Shown in pieces: positions 1 to 8,734 of a stretch of DNA of 64,000 nucleotides. Position numbers and translations under genes: made by a program. Each line of letters opens with the position of its first letter. Position 1 is the first letter of the stretch. The stretch comes from Isochrysis galbana (Eukaryota; Haptophyta; Isochrysidales; Isochrysidaceae): contig CM030940.1 of NCBI GenBank assembly GCA_018136815.1, forward strand, positions 3,218,601-3,282,600. Direction: 5' to 3'. The notes below the pieces were generated by a model. The model did no database searches and was not told the DNA's origin. It was given only the letters and a program-made list of their open reading frames with translations.

Positions 1-112
1 ACGCTGATTGGGCGAAAAATGCTTGCAATCGACCCATGTGCTCGGTGCCATACCTCAGACAGAGGGAGGAGGGTCGGCAAGGTCTTCTGGACCAGGGTGT
101 CTCCGCAGATGC

Positions 113-166
113 TTGCGCAGTTAGACGTGTAGCAGAGACTTGCGCAGTTAGACGTGTAGCAGAGGA
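113..166. repeat. Tandem repeat, two units of about 27 bp
   Basis: Two adjacent, almost identical units run from about 113 to 139 and from 140 to 166. Each contains the word GCGCAGTTAGACGTGTAGCA. They lie just upstream of the unknown reading frame at 188-790. No function is visible. Confidence 0.7.
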
Positions 167-187
167 GCCCCATCGTCTCAATCATGT

Positions 188-790
188 GTGTGTGTGTGTG
201 TACAAGTGACTTTCACGGGGGGACCTCTTCGGATGGATCAACTCCCCCCAGTAGGACTGAAATCTTGTTGTGGGACGCCTAGGTGTTTCGTGACGGGTTT
301 TAAACGCTTTTCCTCTGAGGCCGCCATCCTGGCGATGCTGCTCGTCACAGCCTCTGGCATGGGCCGTGGGTGTGGAGACTTCCGCGTGGACCTGGCCAAG
401 GAACGCTACCCGTCGATGTGGGCACTGATCAAGCCATACATGGGCCGTTGGTGCAAGGCAACCCTCATGCTCGTCGGCGACTACTCTGACGAGTACGACA
501 AGATCCCAATCCCCAAGACCAGATACATTGGAGAGCAAGCCGCCGTCGCGTATCTCTGCATGGAATACATCACGGCGGTCGCGTACGCTGAAGCGGATCC
601 CATGGTGCAAGTGCGCCGAGCAGCTGGCAAACTCTTCATGCAGAACAAGGAGGCCGTCCTCGCACGCATCACGGATCTCGCCACCCAAGATCAGCCGAGC
701 GACATCGTCGCCTGCCAGAAGAACGACATCGAGAATAAGATCGAGGAGGAGGTGTGCAAGAAAAAGACGAAAAGGATGAAAACTCAGTAG
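188..790 (+). CDS. Unknown protein, about 185-200 aa, lysine-rich C-terminus
   Basis: This is an open frame of 200 codons that I do not recognise. The first ATG (188) lies in a short TG microsatellite, so the ATG at 233 (MDQLPPV) is a likelier start. The C-terminal 60 residues are charged and probably helical, ending in a KKKTKRMKTQ tail. The last third is duplicated on the minus strand at about 7086-7260 with many synonymous differences: both copies encode AVLAR-x-TDLATQDQPSDIVA followed by acidic/lysine-rich residues. That pattern suggests coding constraint on a multicopy gene, possibly the cargo of a mobile element. No domain or catalytic motif is visible. An upstream exon cannot be excluded, because the frame is open to the left of the ATG. 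Confidence 0.45.
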   Translation: MCVCVQVTFTGGPLRMDQLPPVGLKSCCGTPRCFVTGFKRFSSEAAILAMLLVTASGMGRGCGDFRVDLAKERYPSMWALIKPYMGRWCKATLMLVGDYSDEYDKIPIPKTRYIGEQAAVAYLCMEYITAVAYAEADPMVQVRRAAGKLFMQNKEAVLARITDLATQDQPSDIVACQKNDIENKIEEEVCKKKTKRMKTQ

Positions 791-842
791 CTTTGGGGTT
801 ACCGTGTGTTTTGGGTTAGATTCATTGATTAGCTTGGTACTC

Positions 843-1200
843 AAATAATTGTTGTATTCCTGCCCATCTGAAGGCTGTAGGCATGAATATTCGTGTAAGG
901 TACGCGCTCACAATTACAATTGAACAGTTCCCCGTGTTACCACTGACGCACAAGACACACAGATTCGGATTCCCCATGGTCTCAAGTCCAGGTTCGCAGA
1001 TTTTGGTCTCGAAATTTGCGATTCGAATTTTGTTTTTGCTGTTGCTATAATTGTTGGCTCGTTTAAGGTAATAAACCGGCATGACTTCGACTTCTCGTTC
1101 TGCAATCGCTCTGCGAGACTCTCTCTCTCTCTCTCTCCGTCCGCCTCTCCTCGGCCGACGGCAGGAAGATTCGTCCAAAACATTCTCCGGTCCCAAGATA
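843..1200. repeat. Dispersed repeat, copy 1 (copy 2 at 22475-22830)
   Basis: About 340 bp, starting near TTGTTGTATTCCTGCCCATC and running into a CT-repeat, is nearly identical to 22475-22830 in the same orientation. The copies differ by scattered substitutions and by the length of the CT run, which is short here and over 60 bp in the other copy. No coding frame is preserved in both copies, so I read it as a non-coding mobile-element segment. Confidence 0.7.
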
Positions 1201-1460
1201 TCTCGTGGGGGGTCTCTCCGCGCTCCGCGCTCCGCGAGGGAAAGGACGCGATCTCGCTCCGAGATTGGCCTCGCGCCCTCCCACGCTGCCCCGCCGTGCC
1301 CTCGGTCCCTCGCCCCCCCGCGGCAGGTTCTTTCCCTCGGCGTGCCGTCCGTCGCCTCCGGCCGTTATATTAATCCCCCCCCGCGCGAGGTTCTCTTCTC
1401 CCCCGCGCGCGGTTCGTTTCCTCCGGCCGTCGTTGTTCCCCCCCTCGCTTCGATTCCTCT
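1150..1460. repeat. GC-rich dispersed repeat, copy 1 (copy 2 near 24220-24500)
   Basis: The segment with GGCCGACGG-AGGAAGATTC, ATTCTCCGGTCCCA and the CG-rich stretch ending near 1460 recurs at 24220-24500, with small indels. It joins the CT-repeat element on its left, and further right lies the short reading frame at 2151-2275. The same order recurs at 24220-24740, so these pieces probably belong to one element leader. Confidence 0.6.
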
Positions 1461-1559
1461 CGCGGTTCCTTCGATGATTGCCTCCATCTCGTCCGTTCTT
1501 CTTCGCGATCCTCGCGGAGGGGGGCACCGACGTTTAATGTTAGTTTCGTCGCGGTTTCG

Positions 1560-2040
1560 ATGAAAGAAAGGAAGAACGAATGGCACGCGCCTCGCGTCTC
1601 GCGTCTTGTTTCGTCGCCCCTTGCTCGTCGCTTGTCTAGAAGGTCTCTTCGCACATCGCCTTCTCCCCCGCGCGAGTTTGGATCTCTCCTCGACCCTCCG
1701 CGTTGGCTTCAGCGGACGAGTTTCACTTTAACGATAGTTCGAACCCTTCGGTGGCGTAGTTATGCGCTCTCTTTCCGTATATCTTCGCGCATGACGAGCG
1801 ATCGCGACTTCAGCCTTCGCCGCGCGGGGAGGGGTTTGTTTATCGTATGATTCCGGAGTGTTTACGTTAGTTTTCTGAGCCCAAGGACTTTGGTTTTTGG
1901 TTTCTTGTGTGAGTGATTTTTGTAGCAACTTCGTCGAGTCCCACCGTGTTCCCAAGCGAGTCCCCCCGAGTTCCCGAGTCTATACCACGAGTCAACGCCC
2001 CCGAGTTCCCGAGTCTATACCACGAGTCAACGAGTCAATA
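1560..2040. other. Leader-like region with a 36-bp tandem duplication
   Basis: This pyrimidine-rich stretch carries no convincing gene. At about 1965-2035 a unit containing CGAGTTCCCGAGTCTATACC and ACGAGTCAACG is present twice in tandem. The region probably belongs to the 5' untranslated part of the mobile element whose short reading frame starts near 2151. Confidence 0.4.
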
Positions 2041-2150
2041 CAAGCCAAGCACGCGCCTGAGCCACCCCCAGTCGCCTGCCACCACCTCCCACAAGCCTCC
2101 TTCCACACTTCCGCGCCCTCCGTGCGTCGTGCGTCGTGCGTCGATCACCA

Positions 2151-2275
2151 TGCCCGTAGTCACCCCCGAGGAAAGCTCCATGAGCTCCCCGCAAGAACCG
2201 CATTCCGCGCTAGCTGCCGGCGCGCCCTCGCAGGCCATCACCAAGAGTGAGATGAGCCTTGCTCTCACAATAATA
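2151..2275 (+). pseudogene. Short element-encoded N-terminal peptide, copy 1 of 3
   Basis: The frame from ATG 2151 encodes MPVVTPEESSMSSPQEP and continues with an Ala-rich AAGAPSQAITKSE segment. The same peptide is encoded at 24608-24740 (plus) and, more diverged, at 45290-45420 (minus, beginning MGPEESSM). Conservation at protein level in three scattered places indicates the amino end of a mobile-element protein, possibly Gag-like. All three copies lose the frame soon afterwards. No known domain is visible. Confidence 0.45.
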
Positions 2276-2341
2276 CAATGGAGACTGGTTGAAAAAGAAA
2301 ACATGCACCTCTGGGTGAAAAAAAAAACAATAACCTGGCCC

Positions 2342-2600
2342 TCTTTTGACGGAACGCGACTTTCAGGGCCAATCTCATTGACCGCAAGATTGAGATTTGC
2401 GAGAGTATTCAAGGCTCCCATGGAGATGGAGATGGCCTAAGGAAATGTCTTCATTCCTTCGTAGCCAATCTTGTTGTACGAGAGATCGAGTTGTTTGAGA
2501 TTGGTCCCCTTGGGAAGGGCCTCCGTAAAGGCCTTCATCCCCTCGTTGCCGATGCAATTGTCCGAGAGATTGAGATTTTTGGAGATTCCTCAAGGCCCTC
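2342..2600 (-). pseudogene. Leucine-rich-repeat fossil (ribonuclease-inhibitor/NLR type)
   Basis: On the minus strand one frame reads NLNLSDNCIGNEGMKAF, then LKQLDLSYNKIGYEGMKTF, a stop, then LANLNLAVNEIG. The LxLSxNxIGxEGxxAL pattern is the 28-residue RI-type LRR typical of NLR-like proteins. It is broken by a stop near 2440 and runs into an element end at its 3' side (AAAGTCGCGTTCCGTCAAAA-type sequence, also at 11814 and 6877). It looks like a gene fragment carried or truncated by a mobile element. Confidence 0.55.
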
Positions 2601-3440
2601 ATGAATAGGGGTAGGCCAAGATATCTGGATATATCTCTTGGATATTTGGGCGGATTTTTTGTTATTTGGATATTTCGTGGATATTTGGGCACGGACTGCG
2701 CCCCAACCCAAAAACAAAACCCTTTCGTGGGCGAGATGCGCGAAGGGGAACCGCGGAACCGTAACATGCGCGGGGGGAACTGTAAGTAAGTAAGTAGGGA
2801 CGGGCCAGGATTTGCGGAAATTTTTTTCGAAAATTGGGCTCATTTCCGAGCGTCGGTTTCGTTCGAAATTTCGCGAAATTTGGGCCGTCTAAGGGACGTG
2901 GACACAATAGGCCATCCAAAGGGGGGGACGGGGGTCGATGGGCAATAAATATACTACTATTTGGGGGGGGGGGTCGGGAATGACTGGCGCGAAATTCCCG
3001 ACGCGTGACGCGCGACAAAACCGCGGCTTTTCACGTATCCTCCATCATGAGTTGATTGATGAGTTGGAGTTGGTGGCTAGTGGAGGGCAAACCACTCTCA
3101 CCTTCCAGCTTGGTCGCGAGGTGCCCGTATTTCTTTTGCTTTGTCACCTAACACCTAACTTCCGCGTCGTGTGAGCGCGTGTTTTTGTTATTGAAGTCCA
3201 TGTTTGGAGGCGTGCAAGTGCAAATGAATTCGTTGTCCGATCAGCTCCAGTGTGCGCATTGATGCTCTGGTACAACCAACGTGACACGTGCTGAATGATG
3301 ACAAGTGAGGTCTGACTCGTGGCTTGTAGTTTGTTTATCAGAGCGTAAATTACTGAATCAGAGTCATGTATGTAGTTATGTAGATGTAGTAATAGGTAAT
3401 AGATATCTCACATCTTAATTAATACTAATACTTAAACTAT
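2600..3440. other. Intergenic, no gene recognised
   Basis: About 2612-2700 holds repeats of a GGATATTTGGGC-like word related to inverted sequence at 49795-49870. The rest contains short G-tracts (near 2920 and 2965) and AT-richer DNA without a supported reading frame. Confidence 0.5.
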
Positions 3441-3552
3441 CGACTGCTCCATGGATGGGGGCTGGGGGGCCGCCCTCGCGGGGGTCCCGAGGGAGAGGTG
3501 GGGAGCGGCGGCGCGCTCCATGGCAACTGACTATAAAGTAAGTTGTCATGGC
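3441..3552 (-). mobile_element. LINE 5'-end fragment
   Basis: Read on the minus strand, a palindrome with a TTATAG-type centre is followed at once by CCATGGAGCGCGC and a Pro/Gly-rich start. This is the same 5' end seen in the LINE copies at 39982 and 45466. Only about 110 bp remain. Confidence 0.65.
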
Positions 3553-4019
3553 AAACGTCGAATGCATGCACAGTACCAACCCAACAAAACAGAGCGAATT
3601 CGCGTTCTGCACGTCATCACATCACCCTTCCACGCTCGTGAACCTCCATGGCTAATGATGCACAAGGATGCGACTACGCGTGGCCCTTTGATCGCCATCT
3701 TGTGCGGCCACACCGCCGCTCGCCGAGCCCTGAGATTTGTGGATCCCTCGACTATAAACGGAGTGGACGTCGGCCACAGCCCTGCGAGGAAGCCGCTCGC
3801 AACCGGGTCGGTGTGCGGGGCCTGCCTTGCATTTTTCGGTCGAGGGCTATACCACCCACCCCACCCATGCCCCCATGATGGTTAGGCCGTGTCCGACAGG
3901 AGTGGTGCGAGACATCCGCTTGGGATGCAAGGAAGAGCCATCGCCCTCGTGGGGCGAGCGCCGCTCCCCTCCCCCCCGCCACGCCCAAGGGGTGGGCCGG
4001 CGACAGCCCGGCCACGCCG
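3553..4019. other. Spacer downstream of ALG12, no gene recognised
   Basis: Several GC-rich frames are open on both strands here, but none has a recognisable motif or a plausible start. The right part is the 3' flank of ALG12. Confidence 0.4.
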
Positions 4020-6101
4020 TCACAAGAAGAAGTCGCCGCCGTCGCCGACGGGCTCACCCACGCGGCGCGCGATAGGCTCGCGCTGCCGCCGGAACACGCG
4101 CACCATGGGCTCGGTGTGCAAGAAGGGTGGTGTGAGCGACACTCGCGCGAAGCCGGCCTGCTCATGGATCACCTCGAAGCCGGGCACGTCGGTGGCGCTA
4201 GCCCCGGTGAGCAGGTGAGAGAAACCGCGCAGGTCGGTGGTCGCCAGGCCCTCGCGCTTTGAGTAGCGCCAGGGCGGGGGCATCTCGAGGAACCGTGTCA
4301 CCCCTGTCATCGCTGCCTCGACGCCTGGTGGTAGTGGTGGCGGGGTGGCGGGTGATGAGCACCCCGGGCGGCAGGACAGCCGTGCGGAGAGGGAGAGGTG
4401 TTAACGCTGCGAGCGCGCACCGATGTGGACGCGCGGCGGCGGCCGTGCCGACGTAGCGGCATGGAGAGCGAGGAGGGCATGGGCGCCAGGGTAATTGAGC
4501 CGTGCGGCGGCGAGTGAGATGAGCGCCAAACCGGCGCTCGTGCCGAGCGCGAGCGCAAGCATGAGCCACGCGGTAGCTGCCACCGCGCGACGGCGTGTTG
4601 TGCGCGGTGCGTGCGGTACGCGCGTGCTGAGCTCAGCAAGCGCGGCAGCGGCGGCGACATTGAGCGGTGGCACGGCATAGAGGACGAAACGCAGCTCTTT
4701 GTGTGGCAGCAGCGAGTAGAGTGCGATAGCGGCGAGCGGCACCAGGACGAACTCACGCGCAGTCGGGGCGAGCGTGATTGCACCGATCGCCAGCGGATAG
4801 CCGAGAGCTAGCGCACGGGGCATCGCCGACGTGAAATACCAGTGCCAAGGAGAGGCGCCGTAATTGGCACTCATGTTTCCCACGGTGTTGGCGAAGAAGA
4901 CCTCACCCTCCGGCCAGAGCGGCCGCCGCCACAATAGCGAGTCGAGTGGTACAGTGATTGCAAGTGCGAGCGCGCCGATCGCGGCGCCCGTGCGCACGAG
5001 CGCGAGTAGCCCGATCCGGCGGCGGAGTAGGGCTAGGAGCGCGAGTGGCGCAAGCAACAAGAGCAGGTCGGCGCGGAAGATCACAGTCGCGGCGGTCAGG
5101 ATGGCAACCGCCCGTTGCTCGTCGGAGCGAAGCCACGCGGCGGTCGCAAGGGCGGCTGCTATGGCACCATACGTGTTGGGGAGCGTGCGCGAGCCGTAGA
5201 AGAGTGGGTGAAACTGGACGGCGGAGAGGAGGAGAAAAGCACGCCCGGAAGTATGGCCAAAGCGTGCCCGCACCGCGCGGTGGAGCGCGAGACTCGCCGA
5301 CGCCGACGCCAGTCCGAGCACGGCGCGCACAAGCAACTGCGCATGCGCTTTGAGCAATACACCCGCCGCGCCGAGTGGCAGCGCCACGGGCGCGGCAGCA
5401 GCGGCGAGCGCAAGCGCGCCGGCGAAAGTGCGTGGCACGACGCCAGGGAACTCAAGGTGGTCATATCGCTCGAGCTCCGTCCCGAGGTACAGCATATCGT
5501 GCACCGCCTGCATGTTGAAGGACTCCTCAACCTTGGTGTATGGGCATGCAACCGCGTACATGAGCACAAGCAGGGGCAGTACCGCCTCGGATGGCTCGGG
5601 CAGCCAGCTGGTACCAGCCGTGTGACGTGATGCGTGCTGATGCACCGCTGACGGGGTAGGCGCCGGCGTCATCCGCGCCGGCCGTGCGGGCGACCGCTGC
5701 TCCTCAGCGGAGGAGTCGGAATCTCCGTCGTAGTGGTCAAAGTCTGGCCGCTCATTCGGATTGCGCGGCACGCCAGCGGCCTGGAGTGTGCGCCAGTGAC
5801 AGAGCTCGCGCTTGGCTAGTTCAACGCGCACGTGGTCGTGCCGCACGAAGTGCGCGCACCGCGCCGGCTCCACGGGGGCATGCAGGAGAAGAGAGAGGAG
5901 GTAGCTCCTCTCCGCCTCCATCCCGCCTGCGAAGCGCGCCTTGCGATGGGCGGTGAAGGTGAGTGTGGTGTCGGTCAGGTTGAGGGTAAAGTCGTCGTCG
6001 CCCTTGAGACATGGCACGAAGATGGTGAGGTATACTGTCCGACCGCGCTGGCCCCACTTGAAGAGAGGGCACCACGGCGCCGGCGGCGCGGGCGGCACCA
6101 T
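4020..6101 (-). CDS. ALG12: ALG12-type alpha-1,6-mannosyltransferase fused to an N-terminal CS/p23-like domain
   Basis: There are two exons: 6101-4421 and 4324-4020. The 96-bp intron (GTGCGC...CCAG) is in frame and gives 661 aa. Residues 168 onward match ALG12 of the ER lumen, which adds the eighth mannose to the dolichol-linked glycan. Visible are PYTKVEESFN, YDHLEFPGVVPRTF, the LPHKELRF block, many hydrophobic segments and, in exon 2, TGVTRFLEMPPPWRYSKRE. The first 110 residues (FKWGQRGRTVYLTIFVP, later VRVELAK) resemble a p23/CS beta-sandwich, followed by an acidic stretch (DGDSDSSAEE) and a Pro-rich linker. An in-frame TAG 24 bp upstream supports the start. An internal ATG (residue about 144) could start a conventional ALG12, so the fusion should be checked on transcripts. 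Confidence 0.9.
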
Positions 6102-6259
6102 CGGGCAGAACCCAAAGCCCCTCTAGGCCGTGAGGCAAACGGCGTTCCACTCAAAGAGACGCTCTGCTCTGTCCAGTGTTCGCCCCAACCTACAATTGTT
6201 GACTGTGAGAAGAGCAACATAGCTCAGAGTTACCATTGAGGGCTAGCTCGCGCGACAAG

Positions 6260-6295
6260 CCAATGACGTACTCCGCTTCGCTACCGATGACGTCA
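6260..6295 (-). promoter_or_regulatory. Putative bZIP/CCAAT elements upstream of ALG12
   Basis: CCAAT (6260-6264) overlaps TGACGTA (6264-6270), and a perfect CRE-type palindrome TGACGTCA lies at 6288-6295. These sites are 160-195 bp upstream of the ALG12 start. Such elements bind bZIP factors in other eukaryotes, including unfolded-protein-response factors that induce N-glycosylation genes. A regulatory role here is inference. Confidence 0.35.
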
Positions 6296-6599
6296 TCCCT
6301 TGGACTAGAAAACTCCATCCTACAAAACAACTGCGGTTAAGCACTAACACTGAACACTCCACCACAGCGATATCGCTGAACAAGATTAACTATCGGCGGG
6401 GCTTTTACGGCCGCTCCCTTGGCGGCGGCCGCGCTCGCACTCTGCCACGGGCATGGGGCTGTAGCTCGAGAATGCACTGGGAAATGTCGGTGAGACCACG
6501 GCTGTGGGCAGAGATCGCCTATGGGGTGCACAACTTTGATCGAGGGTGCGGCAGCGGCGCCTGAGCCATTCCGCCGGGGGAGCGCCTCCCTCTCATCCT

Positions 6600-6950
6600 C
6601 TCCGCTACAAAAAAACATCTGAAGTTTCCGGGCTACACGCCTACTAATCCTAGGTTACCCTGTCACTGCCACGACACCGCCCTTTGACGAATTGGAATGG
6701 CCCATAGGGCCTGAGGGTAATTAATGAGGAAGGAGGCAGACCGGCGGCAGGCGCGGCGGAGGAGACGACTTCGGAGACGCTGACGGGCTGAGGCCCGTCA
6801 GCAGAGGAAGGCGGGCAGGCGGGCTTGGGCGAGGGCGAGGACGGCGGCGAGAGCGACATCGAGCGAGCGGCGAGAAAGTCGCGTTCCGTCAATCAAAAGA
6901 GGGCCAGGTGATAATTTTGTTTTCTCTCAGAATGCTTGTTTTCTTTTTAG
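6600..6950 (-). mobile_element. Mosaic of retroelement fragments
   Basis: From 6605 there is an oligo-A followed by CATCTGAAG and GGGCTACACGCC, which is the 3' tail of one LINE family on the minus strand. Position 6686-6880 is shared with 48420-48560 and 54300-54365 (Ser/Pro-rich, minus-strand coding around a hairpin CTGACGGGC...GCCCGTCAG) and belongs to an LTR retroelement. From 6877 the AAAGTCGCGTTCCGTCA-type element end follows. Confidence 0.55.
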
Positions 6951-7085
6951 GTGGGAATGCCACGTGAGTATTATTATTATTAAGATGACAAAGCTAATCC
7001 ACGACATACAAGGACGCGGCGCGTGCGCATAGCGCATAGCAACTCCCCCCCCCTCCCCACACACACACCCAGCTACGCAGGCTGA

Positions 7086-7260
7086 GTTTTCATCTTTTTC
7101 GTCTTTTTCTCACACCCCTCCTCCTCGATCCTAGTTTCGATGTCGTTCTGCTGGCAGGCGACGATGTCGCTTGGCTGGTCTTGGGTGGCGAGGTCCGTGA
7201 CGCGTGCGAGGACGGCCATCTTGTTCTCCATGTAGAGTTTGCCAGCTGCTCGGTGGCCAG
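7086..7260 (-). pseudogene. 3' fragment related to the unknown gene at 188-790
   Basis: On the minus strand the last 55 or so codons of the unknown protein reappear (AVLARVTDLATQDQPSDIVA, then an acidic/Lys-rich end), mostly with synonymous or conservative changes. The similarity stops abruptly at the GC-rich repeat to the right, so it is a truncated paralogue or an alternative allele of a mobile cargo gene. Confidence 0.6.
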
Positions 7261-7261
7261 T

Positions 7262-7620
7262 TCCGCGCGGGGGGGTTCCCCTGCGGACGCTTCCTTGCGG
7301 GGTGAGGCTCCCCCGCGGTGCGCGTGCGGGGAGGGTTCTTCCCCTCCTCCCTCCGGAGTTCCTGTCAGCGTCTGCTGCGCGCGGGGGGGAATTCCTGTTC
7401 CCCCTTCGGAGGTCCGGTCGGCGTTGTCTGCGCGCGGGGGGGCGCGCGTGTGGGGTTCTTGCCCTCCTCCCTCCGGAGCTCCTGTCAGCGTATTCTGCGC
7501 GCGGGGGGGAATTCCTGTTCCCCCTCCGGAGGTGCGGTCGGCGTGTTTTCCGCGCGGGGGGGGAATCTTAGACCTTTCGCCTGCGCCCTCTGCGAGTCCG
7601 TCTCCCAAGGGGGGGGGGTG
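7262..7620. repeat. GC-rich minisatellite
   Basis: Units of about 120 bp alternate GCGCGCGGGGGG-AATTCCTGTTCCCCC with CCTCCCTCCGGAG-type blocks (TTCTTCCCCTCCTCC, GAGTTCCTGTCAGCGT). At least two full units and one partial unit are visible (7330-7440, 7450-7560, partial to 7620). Several frames are open through it only because the unit length is a multiple of three. Confidence 0.7.
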
Positions 7621-8019
7621 CAGCAGAGAGCAGAGGTGGCAGCTATGCAGTTTGACGAAACAGTGAGGAGGCGCGGGCAATCGTTCCCCAGGGGGAAGAG
7701 ATTTTCCCCATTGCAGCAATGGGGGCTTCCTTGCTCGAGCTGCCCGACTTTGCAACGCTGTTGCGCCTGGTAGCAACCTCGCAGCCCGGTGCCTTCCGGG
7801 GAGATTCGAGATTCGACGCGCCTTGTAGTGGATGATGTGACCATCCGACACGGGTGACGACCTCGAGCGTCCCGACGCCTCGAGGGCTCTAAGAATAGAA
7901 GCTGAGGGATGGATTTTGGAGTCATTCGATGTGGATTTGTTGTTTTGCCACCCTTGAACTGTCGAGTGCGGGCGGTTCTGGCTGTGGCGCTGTGGCTGTC
8001 GTCACTGAAGTTGTTGAGT

Positions 8020-8400
8020 GTGATTTGGCCATATGGTCCAGGTCCCACCACTTGGAGGAGCGTGTGGCGCGGTCGGCGGCCGCTGAGTCGAAGAAAAGAT
8101 TTTCAACGAATTTGTCGAGTTTATTCGTTGTGGTGTTGTACCCTTGAGCGGCGTCGTCGAGCGCGCTATGGTTGTAGAAGTGTAGAAGTTGGGGTGGTAC
8201 TCTCGGCGGGGGTACCACGTTAGAAATTGTAGTCTTGTAAGAGGTCTTGTTGGCTAGCATCCCTAGCCACATACACCGGACGAGCCATGCACCAACCGCG
8301 CACACCCCCATCGCGGGGTAGGGGCTCCGTTGCCGATAAGGCACGGTCCCTCAGCACTAGGATTAAACTAGGACAACAAGAAAACTCTGACGGGGGGGAC
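8020..8400 (-). mobile_element. LTR-retroelement leader and Gag-like start, copy 1
   Basis: About 370 bp match 43305-43740. On the minus strand both encode a conserved peptide: here NKLDKFVENLFFDSAAADRA, then ATRSSKWWDLDHM. Both are preceded by the non-coding block containing GGGGCTCCGTTGCCG. The sequence TGGTACCCCCGCC next to the putative leader could be a primer-binding site, but no LTR pair is seen. Both copies lie directly upstream of host genes (the LRR gene here, ATG101 at the other copy). Confidence 0.5.
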
Positions 8401-8734
8401 GCCCAGTCAGGCGCTTTTACTAGTAGAGCACCGCGCCCCCCCCCCCCCCTCCTCGCTCGCTGGCGGCGCACCCGTCCACACTCTCCCCCCCGGTATCTTC
8501 CCCATCCCAAACCCTCCGCACACTCCCTACACTCTCCATCATTCGCTCTGCGCTTCTCGAACACCCCGTCGCCCCCCCCCCTTTCACTTCCACCTCTAGC
8601 CCCACTCCACCCCCGCCTTCCAGTCCACCCGCTTCCATCGCTTTGCCACACCCCACCCCACCTCCCGCTCCTATTATTTCTCCACACTTCCTCCAGCTTT
8701 CCTCCATTTCCCCCGTCCCCGTCCGCCTCCCACC

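Noticed and set aside
1730-1760. B-box-like word AGTTCGAACCC suggesting a tRNA gene
   Set aside because: No A box at the right distance and no cloverleaf on either strand.
7262-7620. Collagen-like or repeat protein encoded by the GC minisatellite
   Set aside because: All three frames are open because of repeat length and composition, and no flanking coding sequence continues the frame.
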